Positions 17,946-31,057 of a stretch of DNA of 64,000 bases are shown piece after piece. Position 1 is the first letter of the stretch. Every line of letters starts with the position of its first letter. The stretch comes from Liolophura sinensis. Its lineage: Eukaryota > Mollusca > Polyplacophora > Chitonida > Chitonidae. A program made the position numbers and the translations under genes. The DNA lies in contig NC_088305.1 in assembly GCF_032854445.1 (NCBI RefSeq), forward strand, positions 995,001 to 1,059,000, given 5' to 3'. The notes beneath the pieces were generated by a model. It was not told the origin of the DNA. It ran no database searches and saw nothing but the letters and a program-made list of their open reading frames with translations.

Positions 17946-18530
17946 CCCTCGACGTTGTCATTTTTTTATGAAATATGTACTTGTTGCGCACGAGTACAGA
18001 AAAAATAGTGCCATTTTCTTATATTAATAGGTGATGGTGTTGCGCGTAAGTACAGAACAGATAAACACCATTATCTTATCAAATTTGTAGAGTTGCGCAT
18101 GAGCACGAAAACGACGATGTCATTTTCTTGTGAATGTGTACAGTGTTACTCATGAGTTCAGAAAATATGGTGCCATTTTTTTATAATAATAGGGTGAAGT
18201 TGCGCGTAAGTACAGCAAAGATGACACCATTTTCTTAGCAAATTTGTAGAGTTGCGCATGAGCACAAAAACAATTGACGTCATTTTCTTATGAAATGTGC
18301 GAGGCAGAGTGTTACGCATGAGTTCAGAAAAGATGGTGCCATTTTCTTATATAAATAGGGTAGGAAGTTGCGCATAAGTACAGCATAGAGGATGCTATTT
18401 TCATCAAATATGTACAGATTTGCGCATAAGTACAGAAAGAATGAAGTCATTTTCTTAAGAAATATGTACAGAGATGCGCATGAGTACATACAAGATGACG
18501 TCATTTTCTTTTCAAATATGTACTGAATAG
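17946..18530. repeat. 54-bp repeat with CRE-like palindromes, block A
   Basis: About ten degenerate units of 54-60 bp: AGTTGCGCATGAGTACAGAA, AAGATGACGTCATTTTCTTA, then an AAATATGTACAG block. Perfect CREB/ATF palindromes TGACGTCA occur at 18,275-18,282 and 18,496-18,503, and one-base variants occur in other units. Each unit also has a TTGCGCA motif resembling a C/EBP half-site. It may be fortuitous, but the array could act as a regulatory cluster. Confidence 0.8.
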
Positions 18531-18534
18531 TGGC

Positions 18535-18890
18535 ACTTATTGATTTTATTCATTTATTTGGTGTTTTACCACGTACTCATATTCGTACTCGTCGTAACAT
18601 ATTTCACTTATACGATGGCGGGCAGTATTATCGTGGCAGGAAACCCGGGCAGAGCTGATGAAACCCGGGACCATTCCAAGGTTGTTGTCATACCTTCCCA
18701 CTTAGGACCGGAGAAGATATATTTACATACCAATTGTGTAGACGGCGCCGAAGGTCAGATTCACCAGGACGCCCCTGTTATCTCCCGAACAGCCCAGAAC
18801 TCCACCATTGCCCAAGGCCTTCCCCTAGATCTACTGTTACCGCAAGACAATAATCTGTCGACCACTAAGCCCTCGCAGCATGCACACTGA
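18535..18890 (-). mobile_element. SINE remnant with unrelated flank, block A
   Basis: The minus strand contains the SINE tail (GTATAAGTGAAATATG) and the AAACCCGGGC/GGTCCCGGGT region from about 18,720 to 18,535. The 116-codon plus-strand frame over this interval is antisense to the SINE and not a gene. Block B copy at 42,893-43,250. Confidence 0.65.
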
Positions 18891-19204
18891 TCTAAGTTTG
18901 TTGTAATTTGGTTATACAATATTTATATGCTTTAGTGTGACAAGGAAGGCCTGGGTTCGTGAATGTGCGAACCAGATATATGGAAATGTGTAGATAAACA
19001 AGTGACCACTATATCTGGTACCCCACAAACAGATGTATGCTAAATCCGTTAATATTAAAAGAAAGTCTGTTGCTAGTGAGTGATTGCTAGTGTGTATTGT
19101 GTTATTATAACATAATTCTGTGTTACATTCAACATAGTATCCATGTTAGTTTAATAGAATATTTATGTTGAATTAACAGAGTATATGTTAAATTCACAGA
19201 AATA

Positions 19205-19310
19205 ATTGTGGCAGCAACCTGCCGTTGGTCGTGGATTTCATACTGGATCTGCCCGGTTTCCTCACCGTAATGTTGGCCGCCGTGGAGCAAGTGAAGTATT
19301 CTCTGTTGCA
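19205..19310 (+). mobile_element. SINE fragment, block A
   Basis: Plus-strand match to the SINE middle and tail: GCAGCAACCTGCCGTTGGTC, then CTGCCCGGTTTCCTCACCG and TGGCCGCCGT. Block B copy at about 43,560-43,665. Confidence 0.6.
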
Positions 19311-20185
19311 ATAGATACTCTGTTGCATTAGCAGAATACAATCTGGCAGACAACAAACTTTCTCTGAAAATTAACATTATGTTTCTTGAGTGTACGCTTG
19401 TAGACGTTGAGTATTCGAGTATGTGATTTTCGAGATCCTTTCTTCCTGTTCTCTGCCTCGTACATTGTTTTCTGTGAATCATCTTTGTTAGCCGTCGGGA
19501 ATATCAGACGCATTGCGTCATACAATGCTAGTTTGTGCAATGTGTTCGTATGCCCAGTGTCAATACAGTGTGACTGAGCGGGGTGTCATGTCTGTTGTCT
19601 TCCGCATGAAGCTTCCCTGGCGGCAGCATTTTGGGCGCATGATCTCGACGTGCCGTGCCTTCTACGGCCTTACGCTTTGGAAGGTCTGCGGGCATCCTGC
19701 GGATAGCTGTATTTATATGTCAGCTATTTTCTTATTGGTATAAAATGTATGGTTGGTGGACATGGGGAAGACTCTGAGTAAAAGTACAGCTTAACAGCCG
19801 TGCCTTCCCTGTGTAACCTGAAAACAATGACAGATGTGGAGAGCACTCTGAGTAAAGATGCTGGTCAAGAGCTGTGCCTTCCCAGTGTAGCCTGAACTAT
19901 GATGGATGTGATGTAATGACAACATATAACATGTTTACAGGACAAAACAAGGAACTGGTTAGAAACATAAAAAAAAGAAATGATACAGATAGATAACAGA
20001 CCGAATAAACTATAGAAATATGTAATATATGCAACAACAAAAGTATTTACACTATAAAAGAATGAATCATATGTATCATATGTGATAAAATGAGGCTACA
20101 ATGCGAGGACATAAAGACTACTTACTGAAATAATATTTATCATTATCATTTAATATGAGAAGAAATTTCAATGCTAGCCATCGAT
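19311..20185. other. Non-coding, nothing recognised
   Basis: Contains two loose copies of a short phrase (ACTCTGAGTAAAG.TRCTGGT) near 19,770 and 19,845 that recurs at about 22,230-22,320, suggesting an old dispersed repeat. No coding frame is conserved beyond the overall near-identity of A and B. Confidence 0.4.
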
Positions 20186-20835
20186 TTAAAATCTATTTGA
20201 TTCTGCAATAAATTTATGCACAGTTTTTAAGACAATTTTGTTTTCTTTAGGTTTTACTTCATCGGATCCAAATAATACTATATTACAATTATATTTTGAA
20301 CACGAAGGAATAAATATTGTGTAGTTTACGCCTGCAGATATTGTTGATGTAATTTGTTCGAGCATATGATTTCTTTGAGTGGCATATTTGGCATTCAAAA
20401 AAATAATGTAGTAATAAAGTACATTTTCACATAAATGATTACAATTCGGGCACGCGCGAACATTGCTTAAATTGTACTTCAAAAGGTCGGCATTCAGAGC
20501 GCTAAGTCCCAAAGTATCATTTACAAATGTTAGGTAAAGTAATGGACCAAGTATAGAACCCTGAGGGAGCACGCAGGAAATGGGTTTGGCATCTCATTCA
20601 CTACCATTAATACAGACCTTGATTTTTCCTCTCAGTTAGATGATCATTCAGCCAAGAAAGTAATAGATCTCCAATACGAAATTGCTCCAACTTAAACAGA
20701 AGACCTTTATGCCAAACTTTATCAACTGCTTTACACACATCAAGAAAGGCCATACACATGTCATTTACGTTGTCAAGGTTTTGACATATTTGATTTATCT
20801 TGATAACAAATTCGCAAATCCCAGTGTAAGTATTA
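20186..20835 (-). pseudogene. Non-LTR retrotransposon reverse transcriptase remnant, block A
   Basis: Minus-strand peptide MAFLDVCKAVDKVWHKGLLF carries RT motif A (FLDVxKAxD), followed by LEQFRIGDLLLSWLNDHLTERK, a frameshift with stops, then LPQGSILGPLLYLTFVND (the PQGSILGP motif). The FADD catalytic region is absent: the frame jumps directly to the LINE C-terminal zinc-like motif (ACPNCNHLCENVLYYY). It is therefore a frameshifted, internally deleted, dead fragment. The same lesions are present in block B. Confidence 0.85.
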
Positions 20836-20856
20836 CAATTTTCCTTTCACGTCACA

Positions 20857-20960
20857 GACACACACACACACACACACACTCACACACATACACACACACA
20901 CACACACTCTCACACACACACACACACACACACTCACACACACACACACACACACACACA
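20857..20960. repeat. (CA)n microsatellite, block A
   Basis: Interrupted CA tract of about 104 bp; the block B allele is longer and largely uninterrupted in its second half (45,209-45,328). Confidence 0.95.
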
Positions 20961-21177
20961 TTTCATTTCGTTTGTCATTTTGTTTGTGTCACAGTCAGTA
21001 AAGCATACAGCTACGGATTACCACACGAGTCATAGACTAAAAGCTCTGTGTAAACCAAGAAACTCGTGCGGATTTGAAACTTGTTGAGTAGGTCAGAGTT
21101 TGTACAATGCAAGTGTGCGGGTAAGACTGCACCGGGTAGCTCCATACAAGCGTGCTGGAATCGACCAGAATGTTGTT

Positions 21178-21973
21178 TTACAAGCTGACAAAGTCTTTTA
21201 TATCCCGTTCATTGCTGGCGAGTTTCTTGTGTGCGCTTTCTGTCGCACGAAAGAATACATTGCCATCATGGGTCCAAGCGCTATGAATCTTGCCTTGCTT
21301 TTTCAGTTTTAGCAAAGATTTAAATAAAGAAAAGCGCAACTTCGTTAGATCCTCTCTCCAAAAATGTCACTTTTGGAGATAATTACATTTACGGCTCTGG
21401 CCAGCCTACTACAAATTGCATCATCTGTAGCTTCATTTTCCAGTAGCGTAAGACCATTTATTCTCAAACATTCTCTTCGGCTATACTGTTTAGCACGGTC
21501 AAAAGACAAAGCATTTTCTTCCTTGAGTACTTGTAGTTCTGATGTGGATTCATCAAGGGCAGTTTTCAAACAGGACACTTCCGCAGATAACTTCTCTGTT
21601 TGGTCGTGGTATTTTTCTATAAGCTTATCCTTTTCACATACTTTTTCAAAGGTAGTCTTCAAATCAATAGCGAGGGACGATATTTTGGAGTCACTTTCTT
21701 TCATCACTTCCATGACTTGATTCATTGCTGACTTTACAGCTTGTTGAATACAGATATCAAGATGCTTTTGAATCTTGCTGTCAATAAGGCCTTCTAAATT
21801 TACAAGGTTTGCCGGCATAGGGTTTGATTGATAGGTAGACTGCTAGCTGACGGTATGTCACCAAGTGAGTTTACTTTCTTCCGGGTAGGGTTGTGTAAAA
21901 GCTTGCTTGCCTTTCTCTTGTTAGCCTGGGTATGTTTCTCCGACTTGTCAATGTCAGTTGTCGCGGAAGCCAT
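21178..21973 (-). pseudogene. LINE ORF1-like protein remnant, block A
   Basis: The start ATG is at 21,973. The N terminus is Lys-rich (NKRKASKLLHNPTRKK). A frameshift near 21,815 leads to a long coiled coil (LEGLIDSKIQKHLDI through LKEENALSF) and an RRM-like stretch (QYSRRECLRINGL). A second break near 21,345 leads to a C-terminal segment KKQGKIHSAWTHDGNVFFRA, ending in a stop at 21,178. Coiled coil, RRM-like region and basic C-terminal domain in this order are typical of LINE ORF1 proteins. It lies upstream of the RT remnant on the same strand, so both probably derive from one element. Confidence 0.75.
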
Positions 21974-22010
21974 TTTTAAAGTACACTTCCCACAACGTCC
22001 TGAAGATTAG

Positions 22011-22449
22011 GGCTCGACCTGCATGCCCTGTCCGAAAAGTCTAATGGCTTTCAACAATCAACGGTAGTATCTGCTTGATAGTTTTATGTCTCAGTCATCT
22101 TTTCAAAATCCCTACAATGCCACAGCCTTGCAACAGAACAACTAACAGAACAGCTAACCCATCTCAGTGAGAGTAGCGGAGGTCAAATCGACACGTCTGC
22201 TCTCGTCGCCATCTTGTTTTTGGTGGGTAGCACTCTGAGTAAAGATACTGGTTAGCAGATGTGCCATGTAAACTGAACAATGATATTATGTGAACAGCAC
22301 TCTAAGTAAAGGTACTTGTTAACAGCTATGCCCCCCCACCCCCCACCCCCCACCCCGTGTCAGTTGAACAATACTGGAACTGACCAAGAACTCGTAACTG
22401 ACCGAGAACTAACCTCAGGTATCGTCAGATTTAATAACTGTAAATCGAT
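22011..22449. other. Non-coding with C-rich tract
   Basis: Contains a C-rich run at about 22,328-22,352 that is longer in block B (about 46,698-46,732), and the dispersed ACTCTGAGTAAAG phrase. Nothing else is recognised. Confidence 0.4.
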
Positions 22450-22650
22450 CATTTACAGACAAAATTAAGTCCAGCTCATTCTGGCTTCCCCTCGGGCCGT
22501 AAGTGGGAAGATCTAACAGCAACCTGCGGATGGTCAAGGGTTTTTCCAGGGCTCTTTCCGGTTTCCTCCTACCATAATACTGGCCACCGTCGTATAAGTG
22601 AAATATTCTTGAGTGCGGCGTAAAACATTAATCAAATAAATAAATACGGA
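22450..22650 (+). mobile_element. SINE 3' part with poly-(AAAT) tail, block A
   Basis: Plus-strand match to the SINE from GTCCAGCTCATTCTGGCTTC through GCAACCTGCGGATGGTCAAG to GTATAAGTGAAATATTCTTG and an AATCAAATAAATAAATAC tail. The tRNA-like head is missing, so it is 5'-truncated. Block B copy at 46,845-47,015. Confidence 0.8.
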
Positions 22651-24319
<1,669 letters not shown>

Positions 24320-24324
24320 GCTAT

Positions 24325-25900
24325 ATCCGTAATGTAAATAAAACTGTCCTTGGTATCAGACACTGCTATGTCGGTGTTATGGATACACGGTGTCCCTGAC
24401 ATCACGCACCGCTGTGCCTGTGTTGTGGAGAAACAGTGTCCCTAATATCACCCATTGCTTTGTCGGTGTTGTGGATACAAGGTATCCCTGATATCACACA
24501 CTGCTATGTCGGTGTTGTGGATACAAGGTTTCCCTAATATCACACATTGCTGTGTCTTTGTCGTGTCCCTAATATCACAAATTGCTGTGTCTGTGTTGTG
24601 GACAAACAGTGTCATTAATATCACACACTGTTATGTCGGTGTTGTGGATACAAGGCGTCTCTAATATCACATACTGCTATGTTGGTGTTGTGAATAAAGA
24701 GTGCCCATAATATCACTCATTGTTATGGCGGTGTTGTGGTTACAGAGTGCCCCTAATATCACACATTGCTATGTCGGTGTTGTGGATAGAGAATGCTTCT
24801 AATATCACACACTGCTGTGTAGCTGTTGTGGATAGAGAGTATCCCTAATATCAACCATTGCTTTTCCGGTGTTGTGGATACAGAGCGCCATTAATATTTC
24901 TCATTGCTATGCCGCTGGTCTTAATACACATTGTCATTCAAGTCACCCATTGCTGTTCTGGTGTTGTGGATACAGAGTGCCCTTAACATCACACACTACT
25001 ATGTCTGACAGCGGGTTCCCTTAATATCACATATTGCTACATGTTTGACGGTGTTGTGGATACAGAGTGCCCTTAATATCACACATTGCTGTATAGATGT
25101 TGTGGATACAGTTTGCCTGTAATATTGTGCACTGCTATGTGGGTATTATGGATACAGAGTGCCCTAAATGTAACACATTGCCATGACGGTGTCGTAGATA
25201 TTACGTGCCCTTAATATGACACAGTGTTGTGGATACAGAGTCTCCTTAATATTACACACTGCTACATGTAGATCGGTGTTGTGCACACAGAGTGCCCTTA
25301 ACATTACATACTGCTATGCCGGTGTTGTGCATACAAAATTTCTTTAACATCACACACTGCTATGTCGGTGTTGTGAATATAGACTGCCCATATTATCGCC
25401 CGCTGTTATACCGGTATTGTAGATACATAGTGCCAATATTACCGCACACCGTTTTGTCGGTGTCGTGGATACATAGTGCCAATATTATCAAAACAACGTT
25501 TTCTCAGTGTTGTGGATACATAATGTAAGTATTATCACACACTGTCATTCCGGTGTTCTTCATACAGAATGTACATATTTTCTCGCAGTGCTATGACGTA
25601 GGGTGTGGTGTGTAGTGCCCTTATATCACACACTGCTTTATCGGTGTTGTGGATACAGAGCGTCCCTAATATCAGGTATTGCTATGTAGGTGCTGTATAT
25701 ACAAAGTGTCTTTAATATCATACGGTGTTACATCGGTGTTGTGAATACAGATTGCTCTTATTACCACACACTGCTATATGTTTACCGGTTTTGTGGATAC
25801 AGAGTGTCCTTAATATAACACACTATTTCATGTATACCGGTGTTGTGGATGCCTTATTGTCACACACGGCTGTGCCTGCGTTGAGGGCATAAAGAAATTG
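24325..25900. repeat. 46-bp minisatellite, block A
   Basis: About 34 degenerate units: CTGCTATGTCGGTGTTGTGG, ATACAGAGTGCCCCTAATAT, CACACA. Divergence increases towards the right. Short frames with repeating Cys/Gly/Val peptides are artefacts of the repeat. Confidence 0.92.
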
Positions 25901-26270
25901 ATTATCCTTAATGTAAGAAAAGCTGGCAATGCCGATGTTAACCGTGCCCCCCAAATCACCAGCAATATAATCTCAACAGTGTGAATTTAGAGTGTCCTCA
26001 ATATAACACTCGATTTCTTCCCGCCGTATTTCTGGCTACAGTCGTAGAAATATTTATGACAACGGCACAAAACAACAATCAAAACAATAATAAATCAATG
26101 GAACAAAAACTGCAATGCCAATTTTGTGGATACATTGTGCCCTCAAAACCACCAGCAGTGTAATCCCAATATTGTGGACAAAAGTGTACATTTTTCCGCA
26201 TTCCATGTGTGTACTTCAACATTTGCATGAAAAAACATTTTCCGCTGTAAAAGACGTCAGGTTTTGTCTG

Positions 26271-28184
26271 GCCGAGTCATCAAAGATGTCATTCTCACTA
26301 TAGTCAGGTACTCAGTGAGTCTGTCATGTAAGGCAGATGTCAGAAACTGAGTAACTCGGTCATACAAGGTCTCACACTCACTCTTAACATTATTTCCTCG
26401 TTTAGTCATACAATCTGCCGCTGTAATAACAAACGTCAACCTTCACTGGCTGCATGTATATAAGATGATACTCACTGTGGACATCAGGTACTGAGTGATC
26501 CAGTCACCTCTCACAGGTGTCACTCTCACTTCAATTTTTTTTTGTTTCTTTTTATTCCTTCATACAATGTGCCGCTGTCAGTACAAACGTCAGTCTTCAC
26601 TTTGTGCATGTATATAAGGTGTCAGTCATTGAAGATGTTAGGTACTCAGTGACTCAGTCTTCTAAGTTGTCGATCACACTGTAGACCTCAGGTACTCAGT
26701 GACCCAGTCATCTAAGTTGTCGATCACACTTTAGACCTCAGGTACTCAGTGACCCAGTCATCTAAGGTATGAATGAATGATAGTGGTTTAACGCCACATC
26801 AGCAATATTTCAGCCATATCGTGACGACGGTCATCTAAGAATTTACTCTAACTGAAGACCTCAGGTACTCAGTGAATCAGTCTTCCAAGCTAGGCATCAG
26901 TCAGTCGTCTAAGGCAGTTGTCAGGACTTGAGTGACTCGGTCAAACGAAATCTCACTCTCCCTGTAAACTTTATTTCCTCGTTTATTCATCCAATCTGAA
27001 GCTGTAATAACAAACGTCAACCTTCACTTGCTGCATGTACATAAGGTGTCGTTCTCACTGCAGACGTTAGATACTCAGTGTCTCAGTCATCTAAGTTGTC
27101 GCCCTCACTGTACACGTTAGGTACTCAGTGTCTCAGTCATCTAAGTTGTCAATCTCACTCAGTCATCTAACGTGTCGCTCTCACTGTAGACGTTAGGTAC
27201 TCAGTGTCTCAGTCATTTAAGGTCTCGTTTTCACTGTAAACTTTGTTTCCTTATTTCCTCTATCATACACTGTGCCGATGTCACTTCAAACGTCAGCCTT
27301 TACTTGCTGCATGTATATAACGTGTAACTCACTGTAGACATCAAGTACTTACTCAGTGACTCAGTCATCTAAGGTGTTAATTTCACTATAGACATCATCT
27401 TCTTATTGACTCAGGCATTTAAGTTGTCAATCACACTGTAGACGTCAGGTACTAAGTGACTCATTCATCTAAGCTGTCACTTTCACTGTAGACGTCAGGT
27501 AAGCTACACAGTGACTCTTTCTATTTAAATGTCACCCATACTATAGATGTCAGGTACTCAGTGACGCAGTCATCCAAGGAGTTAATTTCACTATAGACAT
27601 CAGCTACTTATTCACTCAATCATCTGAGGTGTCACTCCCACTGTAGACGTCAGGTAGGCTGCACAGTGACTCAGTCATCTAAGGTGTCACTCCCACTGTA
27701 GACGTCAGGTAGGCTACACAGTGACTCTGTCATTTAAGGTGTCACTCCCACTGTAGACGTCAGGTAGGCTACACAGTGAGTCTGTCATCTAAAGTGTCGA
27801 TCTCACTGTGGATGTCAGGTACTCGGTGACTCATTCATCTAAGGTGTCACTTCCAATGTAGACGTCAGGTAGGCTACATAGTGACTCTGTCATTTAAGGT
27901 GTCACTCCCACTGTAGACGTCAGGTAGGCTACACAGTGACTCTGTCATCTAAAGTGTCGATCTCACTGTGGATGTCAGGTACTCAGTGACTCAGTCATCT
28001 AAGGTGTCACTCCCACTGTAGACGTCAGGTAGGCTACACAGTGATTCTGTCATCTAAAGTGTCGATCTCACTGTGGATGTCAGGTACTCAGTGACTCAGT
28101 CATCTAAGGTGTCCCTTCCACTGTAGACCTCAGGCAGGCTACACAGTGACTCTGTCATCTAAAGTGTCGATCTTCCTGTAGATG
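26271..28184. repeat. 50-bp minisatellite, array 2a (between blocks A and B)
   Basis: Same family as 6,026-7,440, with clearer alternating dimers at 27,600-28,150 (GTAGACGTCAGGTAGGCTAC, ACAGTGACTCTGTCATCTAA, then GTCGATCTCACTGTGGATGT and CAGGTACTCAGTGACTCAG). It is interrupted at 28,184/31,513 by a mobile element, so arrays 2a and 2b were once one array. Confidence 0.92.
26765..26832 (-). mobile_element. Second SINE-type tail inserted in the minisatellite
   Basis: A short piece with GGTTTAACGCCACATCAGCA, ATATTTCAGCCATATCGTGA, whose reverse complement ends GATGTGGCGTTAAACC. This tail is analogous to, but distinct from, the GGCGTAAAAC tail of the main SINE family. Copy at 51,528-51,596. Confidence 0.6.
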
Positions 28185-28638
28185 GACGCAGACCTCCATT
28201 ACAACTTCCGTTTTTCAGTAGGGTTTGATTGTAGTTCTGTGTATTTTAGGGTGTAAAGTCTGTTTTTCCTGCCAGCTTGCCGTTTTTGGTGTACAGGTGC
28301 ATGCTTGGTATCAAAATGATGGAAATTGTCTAAGCTCTGGGCAGGTATGAGTTTTAATGATGAAAGTTTGAAATTCAGGGCGAGAGGACACAAGGAGACA
28401 TGTGGTGATGAGGCTGCGAGTGACGTCCCCTTGGCGTTGCTATGCACCCCTCCCAGCTGCCGGCATGGAAAGGTCCAGATTTTGACAGTCAACCTATGTC
28501 AAGATTTCTGCAGCTTCTTTCTCACAGGCTGGGCCAGGTATGCACCAAAGCTTATTGGCCTCGGAATGTTTGGGACTGAGCTACAGCGCTAAACGTTAAC
28601 ATTGTCGCTTATGAAAACTAATGGGGGTCTGTGGCCTG
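28185..28638 (+). repeat. Left terminal repeat of the 3.3-kb element
   Basis: 454 bp, direct repeat of 31,058-31,512 and reverse complement of about 198-651. Confidence 0.85.
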
Positions 28639-29181
28639 ATCTGTCCACTTGTGCCAAAACATGTAATATGTCACTGTGTGCTCAGATTTCGCAGCAGCCT
28701 GATAATATTTGGTGGTTACATCTGCGATGTGGTTGCATTGACATGGAACTTGATTAAGCAGTTTTAAATCTTTTTAATTCTATATTTTCCCCACATATCC
28801 ATTTTGTCTAAAAATCGGCTAAAACGCTCTGTGGTCAAGGGTAGTACAGGAGTATAAACAGACTGGAACAAACACAGACAACGTTCATTGTTCCTGGTTT
28901 TTAAAATGTCTCTTTTGGGGCTGACATTTGATAAATAATGCAAAATTTGAGTGCTGCGAGTGAAATTGGAGTATGTGGCTGATAGATAGGGTGTGTGATT
29001 AAGGATGGTCAATGAGGCCTTGTATCACATATAAGGGCCCAGCCTCACACAGGTGGATAAAAACACATCAGCAGATTAATTTACTTTGCTAGAGTAGTAG
29101 AGAGGGCCAGTGTGCATTTAATTTACAAACCAAGTCAGGTTACTCCCATGTGTGCCACCACACACTAGGTAAATGTGCTTA

Positions 29182-29470
29182 CAAATCATCCTGGGGCCTC
29201 CGTGGCTCAGTCGGTTAAAGCGCTAGCGCAGCGTAATGACCCAGGAGTCTCTCACCAATGCGGTCGCTGTGAGTTCAAGTCCAGCTCATGCTGGCTTCCT
29301 CTCCGACCGTACGTGAGAAGGTCTGTCAGCAACCTGCGGATGGTCGTGGGTTTCCCCCGGGCTCTGCCCGGTTTCCACCCACCATAATGCTGGCCGCCGT
29401 CGTATAAGTGAAATATTCTTGAGTACGGCGTAAAACACCAATGAAAAAAAAAAAAAATCAAATCATCCTG
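29182..29470 (+). mobile_element. Complete tRNA-derived SINE with 12-bp target duplication
   Basis: The body is 29,194-29,458 (265 bp). The polymerase III A box reads TGGCTCAGTCGG (from 29,203) and the B box GTTCAAGTCC (from 29,272). A central domain and the GTATAAGTGAAATATTCTTG ... GGCGTAAAAC tail follow, ending in an A run. It is flanked by perfect 12-bp direct repeats CAAATCATCCTG at 29,182-29,193 and 29,459-29,470, the signature of LINE-mediated insertion. This is the reference copy for the SINE fragments elsewhere in the window. It is nested within the 3.3-kb element. Confidence 0.95.
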
Positions 29471-31057
29471 CAGTCACAAAACATTAAAAACAGGCATCTC
29501 TGCTGCAACACTGTCTGCTGTTATGGGCATAGACTTGAAGTGGACAAGGTAAATTTTCCTCTTTAAACTTAAAAATAAACCACTGTACGCATGTAGTTTT
29601 CATTGCATGTGTATATTCATTCCTCTGACAAGGAACATGTGCACTCACACAGTATGTGTGGCGTTGGAACAGAAATGATCAATTTCAAGTATCTAGCATA
29701 CATGTAAGTGTGATCTGTTGGAATATTGCCCTTGTGAAAATGAGTCTCTGCCCCACCAGGCGTCTGTTTCTCCACCAGATCATAGTACGCTGTTCCTGCG
29801 ACATCTCTAGGAGTTTTTGTTGTAGTATCTGGCCCAGTGTGGCATCCACCTCCCTGGGCAACTGGGATTTTTTTTTATGTTTCCAATGTCCTCACACACA
29901 AGTTTAGAAAATAGACAGTTACATATGGCTTTCACATCCTAGTTTAATACCTACTTGTCCATTCCTCATGTCCTCCCAGGAACACCCAGTGTGGAACCTG
30001 ATTACGGATGTAATTTCTCACTGATTATTTGAGGATTTCTGTGTTGTTACAGGTTAAAAAGTATAGCTTTTCCCCTCTTCTTGGGTCCCTTCAACATGTC
30101 TTGGGAGGGTTGCCTTGGTCTTGGTGAGTGTCTGAATGACCAATGTGTATGTATTGTGTGGCTTTATTTTTGTAAGTGGCAAATTCATATTTCTCCTTTC
30201 TACTTATCTCTTGTAGATGCCAGTGTCACACTTTGGTGTTTGTTATGTGGAAAGTACTAATTTAGTGTGAGGCAACAACACAGGTGGTGGGATTCTTTTG
30301 CACTGTGAGTTGAGGTAAGCCAGCCAACCAATGGCAGCCATGGGGGAGGCGGGAAAGGGTTGTAGTGGGGGAGGGGGGGTAGTGGGTGATCTTTTGAAGG
30401 GTTTTATCATGTGAATCACTATGTAAAAGGGATACTAGTCTTTTCTTTAGCCCTATCCATGGAAACTGTGCCTATGAGCATTTCTATATCAATTTGGATG
30501 CACATGTTTACTTTGATGGTGATCAAAATGTACTTTTCTGGAATTTTGAAACTCCGCTTTGCTACCAACCTGTATCACTTTAAGTCAAATTTTGCACAAA
30601 GTTGCTAAAAGGTATGTCCTATATTTTGTAAGTGAATTGTCAAATAAATTACCAGTCTTTTGATATATATTTTGACACTTTTGGCTTCTAAGTATTTTCT
30701 TAACACTGCTGTAAACAAGAAAATCCACTTGAAAATCCATAATTTTCTAAATGTTTGTCAATGGAAAATGTAAAATACTTTGTCATTGGAATTTTTCATT
30801 TTTCTTGCAGATATACGTACCAGCTTTCCAAAACATTTGACCTGGTTGAGATATTTTGAACGGTATGTGCAATACAGAGCTTTGAACTCTGTGCTTGAGG
30901 ACGGACAAACAGACACATTTTCAAGATAGGGGTACCCCAAGTTAAATTCCTCCTACTCAAAAATTTTTGCATGTATCAAGCCGTTTGAGGTTTAGAGGTA
31001 GTAAGCATTATGTGGTGCAAAAATTACTGATTTTGAAAAAAGTTGGCTGGTGTGATA

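Noticed and set aside
18540-18890. 116-codon frame with a hydrophobic N terminus (apparent membrane protein)
   Set aside because: It is antisense to a SINE remnant, and one-base indels destroy the frame in block B.
29194-29300. tRNA gene
   Set aside because: A and B boxes are present, but the clover-leaf is degenerate and the sequence continues into a SINE body and tail.
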